From Chlorobiota bacterium (lineage in GTDB: Bacteria > Bacteroidota > Bacteroidia > Flavobacteriales > Flavobacteriaceae), in assembly GCA_013153655.1 (NCBI GenBank), contig JAADEB010000139.1, positions 1 through 27,884 on the forward strand: DNA of 27,884 nucleotides. The letters are read 5' to 3'. The first letter of the stretch is position 1. Every line of letters begins with the position of its first letter. Of the stretch, positions 8,304-13,779 are shown piece by piece. Position numbers and translations under genes: made by a program. Below the pieces are notes generated by a model. That model had not been told where the DNA came from. It saw only the letters and a program-made list of their open reading frames with translations, and did no database searches.

Positions 8304-9557
8304 ATGAAAAAGAATATCAAACTTCAACTTACCATCCTGAATTTCCTGGAATTCTTCGTGTTTGGCGCCTGGTTGCTTTCCTTTGGAAAATATATGGGCG
8401 CCACACTTCATTTTACTGGACAACAAATAGGTTTGGTGTTTATGACCTTGGGATTTGCCTCATTGATTATGCCCGGGGTGATGGGGGTTATTGCCGATAA
8501 ATGGCTTAGTCCCAACAAATTATTTGCATTATCCCATATAGTGGGAGCCGTATTATTGGTGCTTTTGGCCCGTCAAACGGATTTCAACGGGGTTTTTTGG
8601 ATCACCTTGCTTTACTTGATGCTTTATATGCCGTCCATTGCTTTGGACAACACCATATCCTATTGCATCCTCAGTAAAAATAACTTTGATGTGGTCAAGG
8701 AGTTTCCGCCCATTCGCGTTTGGGGGACCATCGGTTTTATTATCGCCACATGGATAACGGACTTGATGGGCTGGGGTACGTCGCACATGCAATTTTATTT
8801 CGCCGCGGCGGTATCCCTCATACTCGGTCTTTATACCTTTACTTTGCCCGATTGTCCGCCGGAAAAAGATTCGCAAAAAACTTTGGCCCAGTCTTTCGGT
8901 TTGGATGCCTTGAAATTGTTTACCGACAAAAAAATGGCCCTTTTCTTCATCTTTTCCATGCTGTTGGGAGCCGCCCTTCAAATCACCAATATGTGGGGAG
9001 AAGCTTACCTCCATGATTTTGGAAAAATTGCCGAATATAAGGATGCCTTTATTGTAAAATACAACGGCATCGTCATGTCGCTTTCCCAAATCAGCGAAAC
9101 CTTATTTATCCTGACCATTCCGTTTTTCCTGAAACGTTTTGGAATTAAAACGGTGATGCTGATGAGTATGGTGGCTTGGTTCTTGCGTTTCGGTCTTTTT
9201 GCCGTGGGTTCACCTGTGGGTATCGGAGCCGTGGCCATCATTCTTTCCATGATTGTGTACGGGATGGCCTTTGATTTCTTCAATATTTCCGGTTCGTTGT
9301 TTGTGGAAAAAGAAGTCAGTCCCAAAATCCGCGCTTCGGCCCAAGGTTTGTTTATGATTATGACCAACGGCATCGGCGCCATGATGGGAGCCTACCTGAG
9401 CGGATGGGTGGTGGACCTTTATCGCCATGGCGATACGGTGGATTGGCGTTCCGTTTGGACCATCTTCGCTATTTATGCCTTGGTGATTGCCGTTCTCTTC
9501 GCTCTGTTGTTCAAATACAAACATAATCCGGACGAAGAATTCGAAGTGAAACACTAG
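8304..9557 (+). CDS. MFS nucleoside:H+ symporter family permease (NupG/XapB-like)
   Basis: Inner-membrane transporter of 417 residues, the usual length of the NupG/XapB group. The protein is mostly hydrophobic helices, consistent with 12 membrane segments, starting LQLTILNFLEFFVFGAWLLS. Family-like features are the short cytoplasmic IADKWLSPNKLFALSH loop, YMPSIALDNTISYCIL, FPPIRVWGTIGFI, and a central cytoplasmic loop around DCPPEKDSQKT. The likely substrate class is nucleosides with proton symport, inferred from family only. It follows the BFN-UVR gene after 9 nt, so nucleic-acid breakdown and nucleoside uptake may be linked. The stop codon is followed at once by intergenic repeat modules. 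Confidence 0.85.
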   Translation: MKKNIKLQLTILNFLEFFVFGAWLLSFGKYMGATLHFTGQQIGLVFMTLGFASLIMPGVMGVIADKWLSPNKLFALSHIVGAVLLVLLARQTDFNGVFWITLLYLMLYMPSIALDNTISYCILSKNNFDVVKEFPPIRVWGTIGFIIATWITDLMGWGTSHMQFYFAAAVSLILGLYTFTLPDCPPEKDSQKTLAQSFGLDALKLFTDKKMALFFIFSMLLGAALQITNMWGEAYLHDFGKIAEYKDAFIVKYNGIVMSLSQISETLFILTIPFFLKRFGIKTVMLMSMVAWFLRFGLFAVGSPVGIGAVAIILSMIVYGMAFDFFNISGSLFVEKEVSPKIRASAQGLFMIMTNGIGAMMGAYLSGWVVDLYRHGDTVDWRSVWTIFAIYALVIAVLFALLFKYKHNPDEEFEVKH

Positions 9558-9916
9558 TTAAATCAGCTTTTAGCCGTTAGCTTTTAGCTGTTGGCCATTT
9601 TAAATTAATAACTAAAAACTAAGAACTAAGAATTGCTTTGAGTGAAATAGTGATGCAGTGATTTAGTGAATAGTTTTTTTAGTGAAGGAATGAAAGAGTG
9701 AAAGAGTGAAGGAGTTTTTTTAATGAACAATGAATAATGAACAGTGAACAGTGAACAGTGAACAATGAAAAAAAGTAAAAACCCAAATCCTAAATCCTAA
9801 TGCCTAAATCCATAAATAAGCTAACGGCTAATAGCTAATAGCTAACAGCTAACAACTTAAAAAACAAACAATTAAAGTTAAAGTTAAAGTTAGGGTTAAA
9901 GTGAAAATGAAAGTAA
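9558..9916 (+). repeat. composite intergenic repeat region B (6-, 7- and 8-bp unit modules)
   Basis: No gene. Modules in order: AGCTTTTAGCC-type heptads on the minus strand (9565-9596); AACTAAR heptads (9610-9630); a GCTTTGAGTGAAATAGTGAT stretch (9635-9654) also present in region C; four octads AGTGAAGG, AATGAAAG, AGTGAAAG, AGTGAAGG (9681-9712) followed by AGTTTTTT; seven heptads of RTGAACA type (9723-9771); CCTAAAT heptads (about 9785-9810); plus-strand AGCTAAY heptads (9819-9856); and an AAAGTT hexad array (about 9872-9900). TTAGCCGTTAGCTT at the left and its exact complement at 9818-9831 form a 14-bp inverted pair. Confidence 0.75.
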
Positions 9917-9948
9917 CGATTCAACGATTTAACGATTCAACGATTTAA
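9917..9948 (+). repeat. octad array CGATTYAA, 4 units, directly before thyA
   Basis: Four units: CGATTCAA, CGATTTAA, CGATTCAA, CGATTTAA, ending 7 nt before the thyA ATG. There is no TAnnTTTG between the array and the start, so here the array either lies in the thyA leader or is part of an unrecognised promoter region. Same orientation relative to the gene as the arrays at 6919, 11732 and 27323. Confidence 0.8.
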
Positions 9949-9955
9949 CAACAAT

Positions 9956-10780
9956 ATGAAAGTATACCTGGATTTAATGCGAGACGTGATGCAAAACGGC
10001 ATCGACAAAGGCGACCGTACCGGTACGGGTACGCGCAGTGTGTTCGGACGACAAATGCGGTTTGACCTCTCGGAAGGTTTTCCGCTGGTCACCACCAAAA
10101 AAATTCACCTCAAATCGGTGATTTACGAACTGCTGTGGTTCCTCAAAGGCGACACCAATGTAAAATATTTGCAAGAAAACGGCGTGCGCATCTGGAATCC
10201 TTGGGCCAACGAGCAAGGCGAATTGGGTCCGGTTTACGGCGCACAGTGGCGCAACTGGAACGGTAGCGGTATCGACCAAATCAAACAACTGGTGCATACC
10301 ATCCGCACCAACCCCGATAGCCGCCGTATGTTGGTGACGGCCTGGAACCCGGAGGTAATGCCCGACTCGTCCAAATCACACCGCCAAAACATCGCCGAAG
10401 GCAAAGCCGTGTTGCCGCCATGCCATGCCTTTTGGCAAGTGTATGTGGCCGACGGCAAACTGTCGTTGCAACTCTATCAACGCAGCGCCGACCTGTTTAT
10501 CGGCGTGCCGTTCAATATTGCTTCCTACGCATTGCTCACCATGATGCTGGCCCAAGTAACGGGTTACCGGCCGGGGGAATTTATCCACACCCTGGGCGAT
10601 ACGCATATCTATAAAAACCATTTCAAGCAAGTGGAAGAACAGCTTTCGCGCGAGCCGCGGCCCTTGCCGCAAATGAAATTGAACCCGGACGTGAAGTGTA
10701 TTTTCGACTTCACTTACGAGGATTTCGAACTGACGGGCTATGACCCGCATCCGCACATTAAGGCGCCGGTGGCCATATGA
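9956..10780 (+). CDS. thyA: thymidylate synthase
   Basis: Makes dTMP from dUMP with methylenetetrahydrofolate, releasing dihydrofolate. 274 residues, about ten more than the E. coli protein because of a short insertion (near DSSKSHRQNIAEGK) before the catalytic loop. Visible motifs: GDRTGTGTRSVFG (phosphate-binding arginine), the nucleophile C156 in LPPCHAFWQ, the arginine of LYQRSADLFIGVPFNIASYA (dUMP contacts), and the HTLGDTHIY segment. The C-terminus KAPVAI is the typical ThyA end. The stop codon overlaps the folA start as ATGA. A shared transcript supplies ThyA and the enzyme that recycles its dihydrofolate product. No clear promoter is visible. Confidence 0.98.
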   Translation: MKVYLDLMRDVMQNGIDKGDRTGTGTRSVFGRQMRFDLSEGFPLVTTKKIHLKSVIYELLWFLKGDTNVKYLQENGVRIWNPWANEQGELGPVYGAQWRNWNGSGIDQIKQLVHTIRTNPDSRRMLVTAWNPEVMPDSSKSHRQNIAEGKAVLPPCHAFWQVYVADGKLSLQLYQRSADLFIGVPFNIASYALLTMMLAQVTGYRPGEFIHTLGDTHIYKNHFKQVEEQLSREPRPLPQMKLNPDVKCIFDFTYEDFELTGYDPHPHIKAPVAI

Positions 10781-11277
10781 GCCGTAGGGAATTGTATATG
10801 ATAGCCGCCGTGGGCCGCCGTGGCGAAATCGGCAAGGACGGCGATCTGATTTGGCGCATATCCGAGGATTTGAAACGTTTCAAACGCCTCACCATGGGCG
10901 GAGCGCTTATCATGGGCCGGAAAACTTATGCATCCATCGGGCGGCCCTTGCCGGGGCGTTTCAATATCGTGCTCAGCCGGCGGGAGGATTTTCAGGCACC
11001 CGGCATTTGGATACGCCGGAATGCGGAGGCGGCCTTGGATTTGGCGGAATGCCTGACGGATAAAATTTTTGTTATCGGCGGCGAAAGTATTTATACATTA
11101 TATATTAATAAGGCCCAAAAATTATTTTTGACGGAAATAGATGCCGAAGAGCCGGCGGCGGATGCCTTTTTTCCGGCCATTAATCCGGATGATTGGGAAA
11201 CGGAAGAGGTGTCGGAATGGTATAAGACGGAGGATGGACTCCGTTATCGCTACAAAACATTAAAAAGAATAGCATAA
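10777..11277 (+). CDS. folA: dihydrofolate reductase
   Basis: NADPH-dependent reduction of dihydrofolate to tetrahydrofolate; 166 residues, normal length. The N-terminal strand LYMIAAVGRRGEIGKDGDLIW leads to the acidic active-site residue D31 in WRISEDLKRFK, equivalent to E. coli D27. MGRKTYASIGRPLPGRFNIVLSR is the cofactor-binding signature and FVIGGESIY the GGxxxY motif. The usual proline before the active-site tryptophan is isoleucine here (LIW rather than LPW), and GDLIW is slightly unusual for the Met20-type loop. Translationally coupled to thyA through a 4-nt overlap. Confidence 0.96.
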   Translation: MSRRELYMIAAVGRRGEIGKDGDLIWRISEDLKRFKRLTMGGALIMGRKTYASIGRPLPGRFNIVLSRREDFQAPGIWIRRNAEAALDLAECLTDKIFVIGGESIYTLYINKAQKLFLTEIDAEEPAADAFFPAINPDDWETEEVSEWYKTEDGLRYRYKTLKRIA

Positions 11278-11731
11278 AAGATTGCGCACTCAGGGAAATG
11301 CATATAAGCGGAAACGGATTTAATAAGTGAAAGAGTGAAGGAGTGATCCAAGGAATTAGTGAATAGTGAAAACTAATAATGAACAACTAATAACTAACAA
11401 CTAAGAATTAAGAACTGCTTTGAGTGAAATAGTGATTTAGTGAATGGTTTTTTAGTGGACGCAGATGGCACGGATATACACAGATTTGTATGAATTGGCA
11501 CGTATTAGCGAACCACGAATTTCACGAATAAACACGAATAAAAATTAGTGATAATTCGCGTAATTAGTGGCATAATAAAAATTTTGCGTTCTCCATGCCT
11601 TCTTTGTGTTCTTTGTGGTAAAAAAGTCCTCAAAAACGAAATCCCAACTTTCAACTTTCAAATCCCAAAGCCTATATTTAATAAGCTAACAACTAATAGC
11701 TAAAAGCTTGATTTAGTTAAAGTTAAGGTCT
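11278..11731 (+). repeat. composite intergenic repeat region C
   Basis: No gene. Octads AGTGAAAG, AGTGAAGG, AGTGATCC (11326-11349); a heptad run AACTAAT, AATGAAC, AACTAAT, AACTAAC, AACTAAG, AATTAAG, AACTGCT (11371-11419); the GCTTTGAGTGAAATAGTGAT stretch shared with region B (11417-11436); a CACGAAT-type palindromic element (11513-11570); CTTTGTGTTCTTTGTGG (about 11602-11618); CAACTTT heptads (about 11645-11660); AGCTAAY-type units (about 11684-11708); and GTTAAA hexads (about 11716-11727). It separates folA from the tRNA-Glu transcription unit. Confidence 0.75.
11513..11570. repeat. long imperfect palindrome of CACGAAT-type units
   Basis: Two 27-nt arms (11513-11539 and 11544-11570) face each other around an AAAA loop. 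By my count 20 of 27 positions pair. The left arm has the repeating core CACGAAT at about 10-nt spacing; the right arm is its diverged complement. I recall similar CACGAATTTCACGAAT sequences from intergenic DNA of unrelated bacteria, but cannot check that here. Confidence 0.6.
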
Positions 11732-11779
11732 CGATTTAACGATTGCACGGTTCAACGGTTCAACGGTTCAACGGTTCAC
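11732..11779 (+). repeat. octad array CGRTTYAA, 6 units, before the tRNA-Glu promoter
   Basis: Six units of 8 bp: CGATTTAA, CGATTGCA, CGGTTCAA three times, and CGGTTCAC. The array ends 8 nt before the TTTG of the tRNA-Glu promoter. As at serS, the most regular units are on the promoter side. Confidence 0.82.
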
Positions 11780-11787
11780 CAAAAATA

Positions 11788-11817
11788 TTTGCGAATAAAA
11801 AAAAATATGTATCTTTG
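11788..11817 (+). promoter_or_regulatory. promoter of the tRNA-Glu x2 / rpsT unit
   Basis: TTTG at 11788-11791, an 18-nt spacer and TATCTTTG at 11810-11817 give both halves of the Bacteroidota vegetative promoter (TTTG and TAnnTTTG). The first tRNA begins 18 nt later. The 20 nt at 11801-11820 differ at one position from the rpsP promoter core on the minus strand at 27302-27321. Confidence 0.75.
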
Positions 11818-11835
11818 CGCACGCAAAAGCCAAAT

Positions 11836-11907
11836 GGCCCGGTCGTCTAACGGCTAGGACGCAGGATTTTCATTCCTGTAATCGGGGTTCGATTCCCCGT
11901 CGGGCTG
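11836..11907 (+). tRNA. tRNA-Glu (anticodon TTC), copy 1
   Basis: A 72-nt cloverleaf: acceptor GGCCCGG with TCGGGCT (wobble pairs at both ends, G1-U72 and G7-U66), D-arm, anticodon stem CAGGA/TCCTG with loop TTTTCAT and anticodon TTC at 11869-11871, T-arm CGGGG/CCCCG with loop TTCGATT, discriminator G. CCA is not encoded. It is the first element after a strong promoter and is probably cut from a precursor that also carries copy 2 and rpsT. Confidence 0.95.
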
Positions 11908-11942
11908 CAAAAGAGATGATTGATAAATCACAAAAACCATTT

Positions 11943-12014
11943 GGCCCGGTCGTCTAACGGCTAGGACGCAGGATTTTCATTCCTGTAATCGGGGTTCGAT
12001 TCCCCGTCGGGCTG
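11943..12014 (+). tRNA. tRNA-Glu (anticodon TTC), copy 2
   Basis: Identical over all 72 nt to copy 1, offset by 107 nt, with a 35-nt spacer between the copies and anticodon at 11976-11978. rpsT begins 18 nt downstream. An identical tandem pair suggests recent duplication or gene conversion. Confidence 0.95.
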
Positions 12015-12032
12015 CAAACACAAACAGGAGAT

Positions 12033-12299
12033 ATGGCTCATCACAAATCAGCACAAAAGAGAATTCGTCAGAACAGGAAGCGACGGTTGCACAATCGTTT
12101 TTACCACAAGGTAACGCGCACACACATTAAGAAATTGCGCCGTACCGAAGAATACGAAACGGCCAAAAAATTGTTGCCCGTTGTGGTTTCCATGATCGAC
12201 AAATTGGCCAAACGCGGCATTATCCACAAAAACAAGGCGGCCAACTTGAAAGCCAAGTTGATGCGTCATGTGGACGTTTTGGCAAAATCAAAAGCATAA
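12033..12299 (+). CDS. rpsT: 30S ribosomal protein bS20
   Basis: Small, very basic helical protein that binds 16S rRNA in the body of the 30S subunit. 88 residues, normal length. The sequence begins MAHHKSAQKRIRQNRKRRLH and contains the SMIDKLAKRGIIHKNKAA helix-turn typical of the family. It has a good GGAG 4 nt before the ATG, which is rare in this window. It lies 18 nt after the second tRNA-Glu with no terminator between, so it is expected on the same primary transcript; tRNA processing would generate its 5' end. Confidence 0.97.
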   Translation: MAHHKSAQKRIRQNRKRRLHNRFYHKVTRTHIKKLRRTEEYETAKKLLPVVVSMIDKLAKRGIIHKNKAANLKAKLMRHVDVLAKSKA

Positions 12300-12304
12300 T
12301 TTTG
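12297..12304 (+). promoter_or_regulatory. possible -7 element of the thioredoxin-like gene
   Basis: TAATTTTG matches TAnnTTTG and overlaps the rpsT stop codon. The nearest upstream TTTG (12278-12281) is only 15 nt away, shorter than usual. It predicts a leader of about 30 nt before the ATG at 12341. Read-through from rpsT is the alternative. Confidence 0.4.
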
Positions 12305-12340
12305 GCAAGATATTTGCGGCTTGCCTTTGAAAAAAGAATT

Positions 12341-12823
12341 ATGAACAAAAGAAAATGGTTACTGGCCCTCGTGATGATTTACGCGGGTCAATTTTTTGTT
12401 AATGCCCAGCAAACCAAGGAATACGGGGGGCTGACTTGGTATTTGGATTATGAACAAGCCAAGAAAATAGCCATTAAGGAACACAAACCCATTATCATCC
12501 TTTTTACCGGTTCGGATTGGTGTCCGCCCTGTATGGCCTTGAAAAAGGAAGTGCTTCCCAATCCCGAATTCAAGAAATACGCTAAGGACGTGATTTTGGT
12601 TTTGGCCGATTTTCCGCGCCGTACGCGCCTGGCTCCCGGACAGCAGCAGAAGAACCGCGCTTTGGCCGCCAAATTTTTGGGCCGAAGCGGATTGCCCACG
12701 ATGGTGGGTGTGGATCCCCGAACCGATAGCATTATTTCTCATATAACGGGATATAATTTCTATTCGCATAACATTGGTCCTCACATCCAATTTATCCAAA
12801 AAGTCATCAAGGCCGTAAAGTAG
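12341..12823 (+). CDS. secreted thioredoxin-like protein with WCPPC active site
   Basis: 160 residues. An N-terminal signal peptide (MNKRKWLLALVMIYAGQFFV, likely cleaved after NAQ at 21-23) sends it to the periplasm. The thioredoxin-like fold is shown by KPIIILFTGSDWCPPC (C61 and C64) and a cis-proline in SGLPTMVGVD. The preceding LDYEQAKKIAIKEHKP resembles thioredoxin-7/DUF255-like periplasmic proteins of Bacteroidota that sit near outer-membrane genes. A role in thiol-disulfide exchange is likely; the direction and partner are unknown. The frame is open to 12302, but the ATG at 12341 gives the signal peptide. The TPR or peroxiredoxin domains found in larger relatives are absent. Confidence 0.85.
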   Translation: MNKRKWLLALVMIYAGQFFVNAQQTKEYGGLTWYLDYEQAKKIAIKEHKPIIILFTGSDWCPPCMALKKEVLPNPEFKKYAKDVILVLADFPRRTRLAPGQQQKNRALAAKFLGRSGLPTMVGVDPRTDSIISHITGYNFYSHNIGPHIQFIQKVIKAVK

Positions 12824-12848
12824 TTTTTACCCTTTCAAAAAAATTACT

Positions 12849-12856
12849 TACTTTTG
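12849..12856 (+). promoter_or_regulatory. -7 element before the outer-membrane protein gene
   Basis: TACTTTTG matches TAnnTTTG. About 20 nt upstream is a TTTTT run rather than TTTG, so the -33 half is weak. Predicted leader about 25 nt to the ATG at 12888. Confidence 0.5.
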
Positions 12857-12887
12857 TTTACAAATATCCCCAAAAGAGGATACCGAC

Positions 12888-13667
12888 ATGACAAATAAAC
12901 GCCGCCACATATTCATCCTTTTTGTACTGGCCTTGTGGATGATTCCTTTTTCCACACACGCACAGTACCGTAGGGAACACGCCTTTTCGGTATATGGCGG
13001 ATACGGTTTTTTCAAATCGGATTTCGGAATGCGCTATGATTGGGAGACCAATATTAGCAATAATGCTACACAATTTGGCGTGAAGGCGTATTTAAACTTG
13101 TATCCAAGGAATATGCAGGTGGTTCGTCATTTTCGGTTTTATTCCAATTTGGATTTTATCTTTGCTCATCTTGTTCATAAGGGTAAATGGGCCGAAAAAG
13201 ATTCTCCCGGTGGAGAAAAATTACGTGCTATGACTGCCGATCCCTTTTTGGCCGGCATAGGATTCGGTACGGAATATTGGTTTCGTGATCTTAAAAATTA
13301 CGATTTTTTACGTTATTGGGACAGAAAAAGGATAAATGCTTATGTGGGGATTTCGCTCAATGCCTATTATTATCAGCCTAATGTAAAATCATCATTGGGA
13401 AATGTTAATAACTTGGCAGAACAGCCTTATATTCTCCACCCCCGTTTTGTAGGTCATATTTACAATAATGGAAGTTTTGCCTTTGCTGCGGGACTTAAAT
13501 TCGGGGTATCGGTTCCCATCAATTATTATCTCCAAATTTATTGGGAAAACCCCTTCCTGTGGTTTCCCGGCGACAAGGTGGACGGACTGGATGTGAACGA
13601 CCAGGCCGATAAATACGGCGATTGGATATACACGCCGGTCATTGGCTTAACTTATATTATACAATGA
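12888..13667 (+). CDS. outer-membrane beta-barrel-like protein, THC0290_0291-type
   Basis: 259 residues with a signal peptide ending THAQ (residue about 26). The mature part alternates aromatic and polar residues in short strands (FSVYGGYGFF, RFYSNLDFIFAHL, AYVGISLNAYYY, FAFAAGLKFGVSV, YTPVIGLTYIIQ), consistent with a small barrel whose last strand ends the protein. SDFGMRYDWETN near the start, the HKGKW...LRAMT region, and VDGLDVND...YGDWIYTPVIGLTYI at the end resemble my memory of the flavobacterial THC0290_0291 family, which is of unknown function and sometimes misannotated as glutamate dehydrogenase. Codon use is more AT-rich in the middle than in neighbouring genes. A strong terminator follows directly. 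Confidence 0.75.
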   Translation: MTNKRRHIFILFVLALWMIPFSTHAQYRREHAFSVYGGYGFFKSDFGMRYDWETNISNNATQFGVKAYLNLYPRNMQVVRHFRFYSNLDFIFAHLVHKGKWAEKDSPGGEKLRAMTADPFLAGIGFGTEYWFRDLKNYDFLRYWDRKRINAYVGISLNAYYYQPNVKSSLGNVNNLAEQPYILHPRFVGHIYNNGSFAFAAGLKFGVSVPINYYLQIYWENPFLWFPGDKVDGLDVNDQADKYGDWIYTPVIGLTYIIQ

Positions 13668-13684
13668 TGAACGAAAAAAAATCG

Positions 13685-13711
13685 AAAGCCGTCAATTTTG
13701 ACGGCTTTTTT
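13685..13711 (+). terminator. rho-independent terminator after the outer-membrane protein gene
   Basis: Perfect 10-bp stem AAAGCCGTCA / TGACGGCTTT with a 4-nt loop, followed by a T run to 13711. It starts 18 nt after the stop codon and separates this gene from the TonB-dependent receptor. Confidence 0.9.
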
Positions 13712-13748
13712 CATAACAAAACATATTGGAAATCCCACAAATTTTAAT

Positions 13749-13756
13749 GATATTTG
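13749..13756 (+). promoter_or_regulatory. possible -7 element of the TonB-dependent receptor gene
   Basis: GATATTTG is one mismatch from TAnnTTTG, with ATTG at 13725-13728 about 20 nt upstream. Predicted leader about 20 nt. No Fur-box-like palindrome is apparent between the terminator and the start. Confidence 0.4.
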
Positions 13757-13779
13757 TAACAACCAAAATAAAAACCCAC

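Noticed and set aside
9558..9955. Insertion sequence remnant
   Set aside because: No transposase fragment in any frame and no clear target duplication; the inverted heptads alone are not enough.
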